64,000 nt of DNA, taken from Pseudofrancisella aestuarii (GTDB lineage: Bacteria; Pseudomonadota; Gammaproteobacteria; Francisellales; Francisellaceae). Shown piece after piece: positions 36,152 to 45,486 of this stretch. A program made the position numbers and the translations under genes. The notes under the pieces were generated by a model. That model saw only the letters and a program-made list of their open reading frames with translations. It had not been told where the DNA came from and did no database searches. Where the stretch lies: positions 62,001 through 126,000 of the forward strand of contig NZ_QLIS02000001.1 of assembly GCF_003574475.2 (NCBI RefSeq). Reading direction: 5' to 3'. How positions within the stretch are numbered: the first letter of the stretch is position 1; every line of letters starts with the position of its first letter.

Positions 36152-36667
36152 ATGTTATTAAAAAGAGTTATTAATAATTTTGCCTTATTTTTAGGTGTTG
36201 TAGGGTTAATTGGTTTTATGTTTGGCTTGGTTGAACATAATGACCAGATTAAAAACATTATAATTTTATGTGCTACGGGATTATTATTTTTATCAGCCCT
36301 TATTCAAAAAGAACCTTTTTTTATAGGGTTGCAAGCTATTGCTTTTATAAGTGCGATTTTAGTTTTCTTAAATTTAGATCATAGAATAAATCTAATAGTA
36401 TTTATGATTTTGTCTATTATTTTCGCAATTTTCTTTTTTGGAAAAAATAGCATTAACTTAGCTAGAATATTTGCATTCTGTGGTTTATTAGCTTTATGTA
36501 TAGGTATTGTTTTAAGCTGTAATCTTTCTATGGTTATTTGTGGTATATGCTTAAGTATATACGCTGCATTTTCTATTCAACAAGGATATTCAGTTGGATG
36601 GGTTTTTCTTACATTAAATATTATTTTTGCAATAGTTTCAGGCTATGCTTTTTTAAATGGATTTTAA
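36152..36667 (+). CDS. Polytopic membrane protein of unknown function
   Basis: A 171-residue, nearly all-hydrophobic protein with about six predicted membrane helices (around 10-28, 34-48, 54-70, 78-94, 104-124 and 148-168) and short polar loops. It may belong to the DUF2157-like group, but I cannot assign a family. Its promoter region has an unusual tandem repeat. Its 3' end overlaps the 3' end of convergent lipB by 15 bases. Confidence 0.7.
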   Translation: MLLKRVINNFALFLGVVGLIGFMFGLVEHNDQIKNIIILCATGLLFLSALIQKEPFFIGLQAIAFISAILVFLNLDHRINLIVFMILSIIFAIFFFGKNSINLARIFAFCGLLALCIGIVLSCNLSMVICGICLSIYAAFSIQQGYSVGWVFLTLNIIFAIVSGYAFLNGF

Positions 36668-37264
36668 AAGTTTTATAAGTTCCTCAAAATATTCATCTTG
36701 GATCTTTTGAATAGAAATATTGTCTTTAAAGTCAGATACTTGGCACATTTCTAAACCACTATATCCACATGGGTTAATGAAGCTAAAAGGATTTAGATCC
36801 ATATTTACATTAATAGCAATCCCATGATAGGTTTTACCTTGCTTAACTCTTAACCCAAGAGAGGCTATTTTTTTATTTTTGACATAAATGCCATGAGCAC
36901 CATCTATTAAATGAGTATCAATATTGTATATTTTTAGAACATTGCTACATGCTTGTTCAATTAGTGATACTAACTTTTTTGCTCCTAGTCCTAATCTTTT
37001 TATATCTAAAAGAAAATATATAACAGCCTGACCTGGTCCATGATAAGTTATTTGACCACCACGATCTGTTTGTATAACTGGAATATTATGAGCATTGATT
37101 AAGTGTTCAGGCTTTCCATGTTTGCCTTGAGTAAAAACAGAAGGGTGTTCAACAAGCCAAACTTCATCTTTAGTATGAGCATCACGGTTAGTTGTGAAAT
37201 TAACCATTTCTTTGAATACTAATGAATAATCTTTTAAGCCTAATTTTTTTTTTGTAATATTCAT
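36653..37264 (-). CDS. lipB: Octanoyl-[acyl carrier protein]:protein N-octanoyltransferase
   Basis: A 203-residue enzyme that moves octanoyl groups from ACP to lipoyl domains. [17 protein letters not shown] is the signature, the catalytic cysteine is in GYSGLEMCQ, and the partner lysine is in [10 protein letters not shown]. It prepares the 2-oxoacid dehydrogenases and glycine cleavage system for lipoate insertion. It lies 10 bases after the ybeD-like gene, in the conserved dacA-ybeD-lipB order. lipA is not in the window. Confidence 0.95.
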   Translation of the reverse strand: MNITKKKLGLKDYSLVFKEMVNFTTNRDAHTKDEVWLVEHPSVFTQGKHGKPEHLINAHNIPVIQTDRGGQITYHGPGQAVIYFLLDIKRLGLGAKKLVSLIEQACSNVLKIYNIDTHLIDGAHGIYVKNKKIASLGLRVKQGKTYHGIAINVNMDLNPFSFINPCGYSGLEMCQVSDFKDNISIQKIQDEYFEELIKLLKSI

Positions 37265-37274
37265 TAGTTTTATT

Positions 37275-37550
37275 TTATAGAACCATATGTATTTCAGGAT
37301 GAGCAGAAATTTCTCTATAAATATTATCTAACTGCTCTTTGCTTTGAGCCTCAAAAATAGCTGTTATAGAAATATATTTTCCAGATTTACTTTCTCTAGT
37401 CTTAAACTCAATTTTATTATGTTCAGGAACATGTTTTTCAAAAACTGAAAGAATAAAATTAACTGTTTCTTTTTGAGGGTTAGCCATTATTTTTATTGGA
37501 AATTGGCAAGGAAATTCGAAACAAGTTTCTTGATTTTGTTGTTCAGACAT
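37275..37550 (-). CDS. ybeD: YbeD family (DUF493) protein
   Basis: A 91-residue ACT-like alpha-beta protein. [32 protein letters not shown] and the C-terminal [13 protein letters not shown] are typical of DUF493/YbeD, which is often linked to lipoate metabolism by gene order but has no settled function. I choose the second of two adjacent ATG codons (37550), because GGAG lies 5 bases upstream. An in-frame TTG at 37574 overlaps the dacA end and has no ribosome-binding site. It sits between dacA and lipB, as in Escherichia coli. Confidence 0.9.
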   Translation of the reverse strand: MSEQQNQETCFEFPCQFPIKIMANPQKETVNFILSVFEKHVPEHNKIEFKTRESKSGKYISITAIFEAQSKEQLDNIYREISAHPEIHMVL

Positions 37551-37564
37551 CATATCTCCTTTTA

Positions 37565-38752
37565 TTACCACCAACCGCCTGTTGAAATGTCATTTTTAGC
37601 TACTACAGGTATGCTAGCAATTTTCTCTTCACCATTATTTACTGTTATTACCAAATTACCTACAGTATCTCCTTTTTTAATAGGAGCTTTGAGATTTGGT
37701 GAAAGTTCTACACCTTGTCTTAAATATGATACATAAGTTTTAGGAACTGTTTTGTAAATATTCTGACTAGAAGCAACAGTTAGGGTTTGTCCTTTCTTAG
37801 CGCCAGAAATAGAATCTGCACTAATTGAGACAGGAGAGTTTGCTTTATAAAGTAATACATTATCAAATTTAGTGAGAGCGTATCTTAATAGTTTAGCAGA
37901 CTCTTGTTCTCTAGTTGCCTCACTTGAAGCTCCTAAAACAACAGCAATATATCTTTCTCCATCTTGTTGAGCGGATGAAACTAAACAGTAGCCAGCAGCA
38001 TCAGTATGACCTGTTTTCATACCATCAGCACCATCAAAAGTATATAATAATCTATTTCTATTGTTTTGTTTTATACCTTCCCACGTAAATGATTTTTGAG
38101 AATAAATTTTATAGATGTCAGGGAAATTATATATAAATGATCTAGCTAATAAAGCCATATCATGAGCTGTAGTGCTTTGTTCTCCGCCAGGTAATCCATC
38201 TGGGTTAGCAAAATGAGTACTTGTCATGCCAATAGCTTGAGCGGTTTGGTTCATGATCGTTGTAAAGTTATCTGGCGTACCGCCGATATATTCAGCTAAA
38301 GCAATAGCAGCATCATTACCAGAGTCAACAATCATACCTGTTAATAGATTGGCCACACTAATTCTATCACCTTCTCTAACAAACATTTTTGAGCCACCAG
38401 TATTATGAGCATCTCTGCTAATAGTAACCATATCTTCCATATGGATATTTCCAGCTTTAAGTTCACTAGCTACGATATAAGCCGTCATTATTTTAGTTAA
38501 ACTCGCAGGCTCTCTTTTTACATCCATATTTTTTTCGCTAACTACTTCACCAGTGCGATAGTTCATGGCTACCCAAGCTGGAACATCTAATTCAATCCCT
38601 ACAGGTTTAACAACTATATCTTTTTGCTTAACTGTACCAGCACCGTTAAAGTAAGGGTCAGGGCTATTCGCGGAAATATTAGGAGCTGCAAATGCAGCAG
38701 ATGTTCCTAAGCCTATAGTAGCAATTAATATAGCTTTTCTAAGTTTGGTCAT
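37565..38752 (-). CDS. dacA: D-alanyl-D-alanine carboxypeptidase (PBP5/6 type)
   Basis: A 395-residue exported serine carboxypeptidase of the S11 family. A signal peptide covers about 1-23 (ending AFA). The active-site motifs are SLTK (in PASLTKIMTAY), SGN (VDSGNDAA) and KTG (GMKTGHTDAAG). A C-terminal beta domain (about 290-390) precedes the membrane-facing end, though an obvious amphipathic anchor helix is not visible. It trims pentapeptides in peptidoglycan. The ATG at 38752 has GAGG 6 bases upstream; a TTG 4 codons earlier is rejected. It is the first gene of dacA-ybeD-lipB. Confidence 0.94.
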   Translation of the reverse strand: MTKLRKAILIATIGLGTSAAFAAPNISANSPDPYFNGAGTVKQKDIVVKPVGIELDVPAWVAMNYRTGEVVSEKNMDVKREPASLTKIMTAYIVASELKAGNIHMEDMVTISRDAHNTGGSKMFVREGDRISVANLLTGMIVDSGNDAAIALAEYIGGTPDNFTTIMNQTAQAIGMTSTHFANPDGLPGGEQSTTAHDMALLARSFIYNFPDIYKIYSQKSFTWEGIKQNNRNRLLYTFDGADGMKTGHTDAAGYCLVSSAQQDGERYIAVVLGASSEATREQESAKLLRYALTKFDNVLLYKANSPVSISADSISGAKKGQTLTVASSQNIYKTVPKTYVSYLRQGVELSPNLKAPIKKGDTVGNLVITVNNGEEKIASIPVVAKNDISTGGWW

Positions 38753-38842
38753 TTTGTACCTCAATTTTTAATGATTAATTTTAAAATTTGTAAACTAATT
38801 AATATTATCTCAGCGATATTTTAATATTTATACCTTATAAAT

Positions 38843-38856
38843 ACAAAATTTTTTGT
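38843..38856. repeat. Palindrome between dacA and ppa
   Basis: ACAAAA and TTTTGT arms (38843-38848, 38851-38856) surround two bases in the divergent promoter region. A TAGAAT (38864-38869) that could serve as a -10 for ppa follows 7 bases later. The repeat may be an operator, or simply AT-rich sequence. Confidence 0.25.
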
Positions 38857-38927
38857 GATAGACTAGAATTTAATTTTTAATTACAAATAGATTAAAACAT
38901 AAATATAAATAATAAAAGGAGATAATC

Positions 38928-39449
38928 GTGTTAAAAAATATTCCTTGTGGAAAAGATATTCCAAATGATTTTAATGTTGTTATAGAAATACCTGAAGCTA
39001 GTGCTCCTGTAAAATATGAATTTTGTAAAGATTCAAATATGATAGTAGTTGATAGATTTATGACTACAACTATGAGATATCCTTGTAATTATGGGTTTAT
39101 ACCTAATACTTTATATGATGATGGTGATCCAATAGATGTTTTAGTTTTGGCACCAGAGCCATTAGTCCATGGATGTGTAATAAATTGTAGGGCAGTAGGG
39201 GTTTTTAAGATGGAAGACGATGGTGGCATAGATGCTAAGATTATAGCTGTCCCTAGTCCTAAACTATCTAAAGATTATGATCATATTAAAGATATAAATG
39301 ATCTTCCAAAATCTTTGTTGCAAAAGATAGAACATTTTTTTACTCATTATAAAGATCTTGATTCAGGTAAGTGGGTGAAGGTTGAAGGCTGGGATAATGC
39401 TGAATTTGCTAAAAAAGAGATCTTAAAATCTGTAAAAAATTATAAATAA
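38928..39449 (+). CDS. ppa: Inorganic pyrophosphatase (family I)
   Basis: A 173-residue soluble pyrophosphatase. The active-site stretch [16 protein letters not shown] supplies metal-binding aspartates. [13 protein letters not shown] and the later [15 protein letters not shown] are conserved. It hydrolyses pyrophosphate from biosynthetic reactions. The start is GTG at 38928, with AGGAG 6 bases upstream, and the conserved [11 protein letters not shown]-terminus supports it. It is divergent from dacA and 97 bases upstream of kdsC. Confidence 0.96.
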   Translation: MLKNIPCGKDIPNDFNVVIEIPEASAPVKYEFCKDSNMIVVDRFMTTTMRYPCNYGFIPNTLYDDGDPIDVLVLAPEPLVHGCVINCRAVGVFKMEDDGGIDAKIIAVPSPKLSKDYDHIKDINDLPKSLLQKIEHFFTHYKDLDSGKWVKVEGWDNAEFAKKEILKSVKNYK

Positions 39450-39546
39450 ATTTATTTCTATCTAATTCTTTTATTCTATTACTTTTCTCATACATATTTT
39501 TTTATGCTAAAATTTACTAGATGTATGTCTTTTTATAGTTTGTTTT

Positions 39547-40104
39547 ATGTGTAGTAATATTTATAGTAAAAATGTTTTCAGATCAATTAAATTATTGATT
39601 CTTGATGTTGATGGTGTACTTACCGATGGTAAAATAACGCTTTCTAACTCTGGTGATGAATACAAAAATTTTAATGTTAAAGATGGTATGGGTATAGTTC
39701 TTTTACAAAAAGTTGGAATAAGAGTAGCTATAATCACATCGAAAGAGTCAAATATTGTTTTAAATAGGCTGACTAGTTTAGGACTTAATAAAGAGGATAT
39801 ATATCAGGGTCAAAAAAATAAAATCAAAGCTTATCAGGAAATTAAAGAAAAGTATAATTTGAAAGATACTAATATTGCGTATATGGGCGATGACCTTCCC
39901 GATATTGCTATCATGGATAAAGTTTTTCTATCTGCAGCTCCAGCAGACTGTGTTTCAGCAGTAAAAAAATTTGCTAACTATATTTGCTCTAGTAAAGGTG
40001 GGTATGGAGCTGTTAGGGAGCTTTGTGATTTTATATTAAAGCAAGAAGGCCTTTATGAGGAGGTCATTAAAAGCTATATAAATAATGGTGAACTAGTTTT
40101 TTAA
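39547..40104 (+). CDS. kdsC: 3-deoxy-D-manno-octulosonate 8-phosphate phosphatase
   Basis: A 185-residue HAD phosphatase of the C0 type. The nucleophile and acid are in ILDVDGVLTDG, motif II lies in IITSKES, and motif IV is AYMGDDLPDIAIM. The tail GGYGAVRELCDFIL, which closes the active site of a neighbouring subunit, is present. It releases Kdo from Kdo-8-phosphate for lipopolysaccharide. It is followed 2 bases later by lptC, so kdsC-lptC-lptA-lptB forms one envelope operon. kdsD, often first in this operon, is not adjacent here. Confidence 0.94.
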   Translation: MCSNIYSKNVFRSIKLLILDVDGVLTDGKITLSNSGDEYKNFNVKDGMGIVLLQKVGIRVAIITSKESNIVLNRLTSLGLNKEDIYQGQKNKIKAYQEIKEKYNLKDTNIAYMGDDLPDIAIMDKVFLSAAPADCVSAVKKFANYICSSKGGYGAVRELCDFILKQEGLYEEVIKSYINNGELVF

Positions 40105-40106
40105 TT

Positions 40107-40715
40107 ATGAAATTATTTTTTTATAGTAAATATTCTTTCTTTATGAGCTTTGGTTTCACTGTAATTGTTTCTATTAGTGTTGTAGGTTTATATCTTCAGA
40201 GTACCATGAATTTAGGAGTTAAAGATTTAGATAAGAAAGCAATAATTATGAAAGCATATGGTTATAGTTTTGGAAGTTATAATGAAGAAGGACAGTTACA
40301 AACTTATTTAGATGCGGATTATTTGGAACAATATTTTGATAAAAGCTTGCAGTTTGAGAATATTAGAGCAAATACTTATGGAGAGAATCATAAGAAGAAA
40401 TGGGATGTTAAATCTAATTATGCAACTTCAGATGATCCAGATAAAAAAGACTCTATAATAAGATTATATGATAATGTAAAAAGTATTATGTATATGGAGG
40501 AAAATGTTGAGGATGATACACCAAAAAAAATATATATAGATACAGATGAAATTTTTTATAAAGCACAGACATATGATTTTTATGGTAACAATCAAGTAAA
40601 AATTTATGATCCAAAGACTGGAAATAATACTACTGGAATAGGGTTTAAAGGCAATACAGACACAAAAAGAGTAAAGATTGAAAAAGATATTAGGAGCTAT
40701 TATGCTGCGAGGTAA
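40107..40715 (+). CDS. lptC: LPS export protein LptC
   Basis: A 202-residue bitopic protein. A membrane anchor lies at about 12-32 (MSFGFTVIVSISVVGLYLQS), then a periplasmic beta-jellyroll with YLDADYLEQYF, YGENHKKKWDVKSNYA and IYIDTDEIFYKAQTYDF. LptC links the LptB2FG pump to LptA in the lipopolysaccharide bridge. Assignment rests on size, topology and operon position as much as sequence. It begins 2 bases after kdsC and overlaps lptA by 14 bases. Confidence 0.88.
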   Translation: MKLFFYSKYSFFMSFGFTVIVSISVVGLYLQSTMNLGVKDLDKKAIIMKAYGYSFGSYNEEGQLQTYLDADYLEQYFDKSLQFENIRANTYGENHKKKWDVKSNYATSDDPDKKDSIIRLYDNVKSIMYMEENVEDDTPKKIYIDTDEIFYKAQTYDFYGNNQVKIYDPKTGNNTTGIGFKGNTDTKRVKIEKDIRSYYAAR

Positions 40716-41502
40716 TAGCATTTTTTTAATATTAGTAATTTTTTTAATAACTTTCTATCAAGCATTTGCAAAAGACTCTCCAGATAAAGATGTTATTGAT
40801 GATTATGGTCCTATTACAATATGTGCGGATAAGCTAGATTATGATGGTAAAAAAAGAACTTTAACTTATTTGGGTAAAGTTTTTGTAATGCAAGCATGGA
40901 AACAAAATATACTTTGTGAAGATTTTAATAAAGTTAATGAAAATACAAGTAATACGGTTTATTTTGGAAAATATGAAGATAAAAGTTTTACCGAGACACA
41001 AAATCTTTGGTTAGAAAAAGCCAAAACAATTTGTGAGAAAACAAAGGAGTGTAATTTTATTACTGGACAATCACTAGTAGTTAAATTAGATAAGAATAGA
41101 AAGGTTGAAACAATAACTGTTACGGTTGATAAAAATAGTGATAATTTTGCTAAATTTTACTCTTATCCATTAGACGAGAATAAAGGCAATAAAGGTTATC
41201 AAAAAACATTCAAAGGCATAATAGGTGGTCATGGTAAAAAAATAATTTATTCAATAATTAATAAAAAAATGATTTTAAAAGATAAGGCTTTTGTTACTCA
41301 AAATGGAAATGACTACGCTGGTGATGAAATAGACTATGATCTAGCACATGACTTGATTGCTGTCCCTGGAAGTAAAGTTTCAAAAAGATCTACAATAGTT
41401 TTGGAAGGAGTTTCTGATGAAACAAAAGTTAAGTTGGGTAATGCATTCAAAGTTAATAATCAAAGTATCAGAGAATTTACAAATGCAAATCAAGTCTACT
41501 AG
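40702..41502 (+). CDS. lptA: LPS transport periplasmic protein LptA
   Basis: A 266-residue exported protein. The signal peptide is residues 1-23 or so (ending AFA). An OstA-like beta domain follows, with ITICADKLDYDGKKRTLTYLGKVFVMQ and GDEIDYDLAHDLIAVPGS. It is longer than the roughly 185-residue Escherichia coli protein, because of an insertion at about 70-150 that includes a WLEKAKTICEKTKECNF segment with cysteines. It forms part of the periplasmic bridge for lipopolysaccharide. I use the ATG at 40702, with AGGAG 6 bases before it; an upstream TTG lies within lptC. lptB starts 16 bases later. Confidence 0.9.
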   Translation: MLRGNSIFLILVIFLITFYQAFAKDSPDKDVIDDYGPITICADKLDYDGKKRTLTYLGKVFVMQAWKQNILCEDFNKVNENTSNTVYFGKYEDKSFTETQNLWLEKAKTICEKTKECNFITGQSLVVKLDKNRKVETITVTVDKNSDNFAKFYSYPLDENKGNKGYQKTFKGIIGGHGKKIIYSIINKKMILKDKAFVTQNGNDYAGDEIDYDLAHDLIAVPGSKVSKRSTIVLEGVSDETKVKLGNAFKVNNQSIREFTNANQVY

Positions 41503-41518
41503 ATAAAGAGAAATAATT

Positions 41519-42253
41519 ATGGCAGAAAAATATACTTTAGAGGCGAGAAGATTAGGAAAAAAATATGGCCCTAGATGGGTTGTTAATAATGTTTCTATGA
41601 AAGTTTCAACTGGTGAGATAGTTGGTTTATTAGGTCCTAATGGTGCAGGTAAAACAACCTCGTTTTATATGATTGTTGGACTTGTTAAAGCTACTCGTGG
41701 AAAAGTTCGTATGGGTGATGAAGATGTTACAGATATGCCTATTCACTTGCGTGCAAGAAGAGGTTTAGGATATCTACCTCAAGAAGCATCAGTATTTAGA
41801 AAGTTAAGTGTAGAGGATAATATTGTTTCTATTTTAGAAACAAGAAAAGAATTATCTAAAGAACAAATTCAACAAGAATTAGAATTATTGCTTGATGAGT
41901 TTAGTATTCAACATATTAGAAAAAGCTTAGGTATGAGTCTTTCTGGTGGTGAGCGTAGAAGAGTTGAAATAGCAAGAGCATTAGCAACAAACCCTAAATT
42001 TATTCTTCTTGATGAGCCATTTGCTGGGGTTGACCCAATTTCTGTGATTGAAATTAAGGAAGTAGTTAGACACCTAAAGGATAGAGGAATTGGTGTTTTA
42101 ATAACAGATCACAACGTTAGAGAAACTTTAGATATATGTGAAAGAGCTTATATTGTAAATGCTGGAAATATGTTAGCTTATGGGACACCTGAAGAAGTAC
42201 TAGCAGATGAAACAGTTAAAAAAGTTTATCTTGGTGAAGATTTCAAACTTTAA
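41519..42253 (+). CDS. lptB: LPS export ABC transporter ATP-binding protein LptB
   Basis: A 244-residue cytoplasmic ATPase. Walker [10 protein letters not shown] is at 39-47, the signature [15 protein letters not shown], Walker [14 protein letters not shown], and the H-loop [23 protein letters not shown] is the LptB-specific Q-loop region. It powers extraction of lipopolysaccharide with LptF/LptG, which are not in the window. It is fourth in the kdsC-lptCAB set. Confidence 0.97.
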   Translation: MAEKYTLEARRLGKKYGPRWVVNNVSMKVSTGEIVGLLGPNGAGKTTSFYMIVGLVKATRGKVRMGDEDVTDMPIHLRARRGLGYLPQEASVFRKLSVEDNIVSILETRKELSKEQIQQELELLLDEFSIQHIRKSLGMSLSGGERRRVEIARALATNPKFILLDEPFAGVDPISVIEIKEVVRHLKDRGIGVLITDHNVRETLDICERAYIVNAGNMLAYGTPEEVLADETVKKVYLGEDFKL

Positions 42254-42261
42254 TATTTTAT

Positions 42262-42858
42262 ATGTATATGGATAAATCAAAGTCAAAAGTTATATGTGTA
42301 GGAAGAAATTATATAGAGCATATATATGAGCTAGAAAATGAAGTTCCAGAAAATCCTGTAATTTTTATTAAACCATATTCTTCAATAACCTCATCTTTAA
42401 AAATTCCAAATAATAGAGAAATACATTATGAAGTTGAAATAGTATTTGTTTTTGGTAATAAAGGCGAGATTAAGGGTGTTGGATTAGGAATTGATTTAAC
42501 AGATAGAGCTATGCAAACAAAGCTTAAATCAAAGGGTTTACCTTGGGAATTGGCAAAAGCTTTTGATAATAGTGCAGTTCTGAGTGAATTCGTTGAAATA
42601 AGCGATGAAGATTTAAAATCTCTTAATTTTAGAGCATATAAAAATGATGAAATAATACAGCAAGGTTCATATGATTTGATGATTCATAAACCACATCAGA
42701 TAATTGAATTTTTAAAAGAGAATGATATATCAATTCTAGAAAATGATTTTTTGATGACAGGTACTCCTAAAGGTGTAGGGGTAGTTTATCAGGGTGATAT
42801 TTTTAATATAGACTTATTTTTAGATAATAAAAAGATTCTTAAAGTAGAATTTAAATAG
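42262..42858 (+). CDS. Fumarylacetoacetate hydrolase family protein
   Basis: A 198-residue single-domain FAH-family enzyme. It begins SKVICVGRNYIEHIYE, with PVIFIKPYSS and the metal-binding IHYEVEIVFVFG (two glutamates). The aspartate of the triad is in GIDLTDRAMQ. Small members are YcgM-like oxaloacetate tautomerases/decarboxylases, acylpyruvate hydrolases or fumarylpyruvate hydrolases. A second in-frame ATG at 42268 is possible; neither has a clear ribosome-binding site. It starts 8 bases after lptB and ends 12 bases before the next gene, so it may be the tail of the lpt operon. Confidence 0.85.
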   Translation: MYMDKSKSKVICVGRNYIEHIYELENEVPENPVIFIKPYSSITSSLKIPNNREIHYEVEIVFVFGNKGEIKGVGLGIDLTDRAMQTKLKSKGLPWELAKAFDNSAVLSEFVEISDEDLKSLNFRAYKNDEIIQQGSYDLMIHKPHQIIEFLKENDISILENDFLMTGTPKGVGVVYQGDIFNIDLFLDNKKILKVEFK

Positions 42859-42870
42859 GCAGTAAAGTAT

Positions 42871-44703
42871 ATGTGGGCAATAATTGGAAGTAGTGGATTT
42901 GAATATTTTGATGGATTTGAAATCATTGAAGAGTTATCTAGAGAAACTCCTTTTGGTTTATGCTCCAATGGGTTATTTAAGATAAAGATAAGTGGTGAAG
43001 AGGCTTTGTTTTTAAATAGGACAGGTCTTGATGAAAATATTTTACCTCACCAAATTAATTATAAAGCTAATATTTATGCTTTAAAAAAATATGGTGCTAC
43101 TTCAGTTATAGCTCTTTCTTCTGTTAGAAGCTTAAGAGGAGAATTAAAGCCTGGTGATATGGTTATTCCTTATCAGTTCATAGATAGAACTAAATCTTTA
43201 AGAGAGTTTACTTTTTGTGATCAAGGTTTGCTTAATTATGTGTCTTTATCAAAACCAATAACAGAAAGTATTGCTGAAGAGATAAGAGCAAATAAAGAAG
43301 CCTTTGATTTTCCTATACACTTTAAACAGTCTTATGTTTGTATTGAGGGACCTCAGTTTCCTACTATTATAGATGCTAAATGTTTTCAAAGTATGGGAGG
43401 TGGTGTTATTGGTATGACAGCATTTCCAGAGTTTGCTTTAGCAAGAGAGGCTGGATTAAACTATATATGTTGTAACTTTATAGTTGACTATGTGCCTTGG
43501 TCTTATGATGTTAGAAATGAGTATAATGTTTTAGAAATAAGACAAACTAATAATACAAAAGCTGAGATGGTAGTTAAATGGATAGTAAAAAATTTATCAT
43601 TTTATGCTGAAAATGACTGTCATGAACTTGGAATGGCTAGATATTTATCTACACCTTTAGAGTCTTTAGCTCCAAATAAAAAAGCTTGGCTACAAATTAT
43701 ATCTAGAGATAATTCTAAACTTGATGGAGTGCGTGAAGAAGATACGCTTAAAAAAGTTCCTGACTTATATGGTGGAGTTAAAACTATTCCATCTAAATTA
43801 CAGGATTTACTTATGTTCATAAGTAAATATGATAGAGAAGGTACCTTACGAGATATAGATTTAACTAGAAAGGCAGCAGCATCTCTTAGCTTATATAGTT
43901 ATGAAAAAGAAAGTGTTGCGAAAGTTGAAGATATAGAAATAACACATGATGATGGGCATAAAATTCCTGTAAGAGTATATAGCCCAAATCTAAACCAAAA
44001 ATCAGCAGCAATAGTTTTTTCTCATGGAGGCGGTTTTGTTTCAGGGACTTTAGATTCATTCGATGCTTTTTGTAGAAAGCTTTCATTAACAACAGATAGG
44101 ATAGTGTTCTCTATAGATTATAGATTAGCTCCTGAGCATAAATTCCCAGCAGGGTTAAATGATGTGGAATTTGTTTCAGAATATGTAGCTAAACATGCAA
44201 AAAAATTTGCAATTTGTAAAGAAAGTTTAACTCTAATGGGTGATAGTGCGGGAGCTAATTTATCTATATTAGCAACATATAATTTATTGAAAGATAAAAA
44301 AGTTAAAATAGCAAATAATATTCTTTTATATCCTTCTGTTGATTTGTCACATTTATCAACTAAATCATTGAGTGATTTTTCTAGTGGTTATATATTAACT
44401 ACGGCAAAAACTAAATGGTATTCTGACTTGTATGTACCAAATGATTTTGATAGACAATCTCCTGAAATTTCTCCTTTTTATATAAAAAATTTGGAAGGAA
44501 TGCCAAGAACCTTTGTTGTAACTGCTGGATATGATCCTTTAAAAGATGAAGGGTTATTATTTGCAGAAAAATTAATAAGACACGATGTGGATGTTCAACA
44601 TTATCATTTTGATAGTTTAGTTCATGGTTTCATCAATTTTTCTAAGCTTATTCCAAAAGAGATGGAAACTTTACATAGTAGGATAGTTAAATTTCTTAAA
44701 TAA
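42871..44703 (+). CDS. Fusion of methylthioadenosine phosphorylase-like domain and HSL-family carboxylesterase
   Basis: A 610-residue two-domain protein. Residues 1-250 resemble S-methyl-5'-thioadenosine phosphorylase: GSSGFE phosphate loop, LPHQINYKANIYALK, SLRGELKPGDMVIPYQFIDR, CIEGPQFPT and MTAFPEFALAREAG. The catalytic area IVDYVPW keeps an aspartate, but the RHG histidine is replaced (NRTG). Residues about 350-610 are an alpha/beta hydrolase of the hormone-sensitive-lipase family: HGGG at 385-388, nucleophile S459 in GDSAG, RLAPEHKFPAG, DPLKDEG for the aspartate, and VHGFINF for the histidine. The frame is continuous with no internal start signal, so it is a true fusion. It is cytosolic; the substrate of either half is unknown. 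Confidence 0.8.
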   Translation: MWAIIGSSGFEYFDGFEIIEELSRETPFGLCSNGLFKIKISGEEALFLNRTGLDENILPHQINYKANIYALKKYGATSVIALSSVRSLRGELKPGDMVIPYQFIDRTKSLREFTFCDQGLLNYVSLSKPITESIAEEIRANKEAFDFPIHFKQSYVCIEGPQFPTIIDAKCFQSMGGGVIGMTAFPEFALAREAGLNYICCNFIVDYVPWSYDVRNEYNVLEIRQTNNTKAEMVVKWIVKNLSFYAENDCHELGMARYLSTPLESLAPNKKAWLQIISRDNSKLDGVREEDTLKKVPDLYGGVKTIPSKLQDLLMFISKYDREGTLRDIDLTRKAAASLSLYSYEKESVAKVEDIEITHDDGHKIPVRVYSPNLNQKSAAIVFSHGGGFVSGTLDSFDAFCRKLSLTTDRIVFSIDYRLAPEHKFPAGLNDVEFVSEYVAKHAKKFAICKESLTLMGDSAGANLSILATYNLLKDKKVKIANNILLYPSVDLSHLSTKSLSDFSSGYILTTAKTKWYSDLYVPNDFDRQSPEISPFYIKNLEGMPRTFVVTAGYDPLKDEGLLFAEKLIRHDVDVQHYHFDSLVHGFINFSKLIPKEMETLHSRIVKFLK

Positions 44704-44709
44704 GAAAAT

Positions 44710-45486
44710 ATGAAAAATTATTTATTACAAGTTGAATATTTCGGTAAAAATTATTATGGTTGGCAAAAGCAAACTCATTCAAACAGTATACAAGAAGAAC
44801 TAGAAAAAGCTTTAAGTAAAGTAGCAAATCATAATATAGAAGTGACTTGTGCAGGAAGAACAGATGCTGGAGTGCATGCAACTTCCCAAGTAGTTAACTT
44901 TTTCTCTGATAGTGATAGAACATTAGAGGCTTTTTATAGAGGAGCGAATGCTTTATTACCAGAAGATATTAAGGTAATAGATATAATAGAAGTTAATTTA
45001 GAGTTTAATGCGAGATTTTCAGCACTAGCTAGAATATATAATTATGTTATTTATAACTCTAAAGTAAGCTCACCAATTTTTAAAAATCATGTCTTATGGG
45101 AAAATAGATCTATAGATATAGATAAAATGAATATTGCTGCCCAATACTTATTGGGAGAGCAAGATTTTACTTCTTTTAGATCTTCGCAATGTCAGTCTAA
45201 TACACCATTTAGATATATAAAAAAAGCTAAGTTTATAAAACATAATGATTTCATAATCTTTGAAGTAGTTGGAAATGCTTTTTTACACCATATGATTAGA
45301 AACTTTATTGGGTCTCTTTTAAAAGTTGGTATTGGTTTAAAAGAACCAATTTGGATAAAACAAGTTTTAGATGCAAAAAATAGATGTTTAGCTGCAGAAA
45401 CAGCTAAGCCTCAAGGCTTATACTTTGTTGGTGTTGAGTATAAAGATTTTACTTTTAAAAGAAGAGTAGAAAAATTTTTTAATTAG
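44710..45486 (+). CDS. truA: tRNA pseudouridine(38-40) synthase TruA
   Basis: A 258-residue enzyme. The catalytic aspartate is in [12 protein letters not shown], and [26 protein letters not shown] and [19 protein letters not shown] are conserved. It modifies the anticodon stem-loop at positions 38-40 of many tRNAs. It starts 6 bases after the fusion gene and its 3' end overlaps that of the convergent symporter gene by 8 bases. Confidence 0.96.
   Translation: MKNYLLQVEYFGKNYYGWQKQTHSNSIQEELEKALSKVANHNIEVTCAGRTDAGVHATSQVVNFFSDSDRTLEAFYRGANALLPEDIKVIDIIEVNLEFNARFSALARIYNYVIYNSKVSSPIFKNHVLWENRSIDIDKMNIAAQYLLGEQDFTSFRSSQCQSNTPFRYIKKAKFIKHNDFIIFEVVGNAFLHHMIRNFIGSLLKVGIGLKEPIWIKQVLDAKNRCLAAETAKPQGLYFVGVEYKDFTFKRRVEKFFN

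Noticed and set aside
38753-38764. TTG start for dacA
   Set aside because: The ATG at 38752 has a GAGG ribosome-binding site at good spacing and begins the signal peptide.
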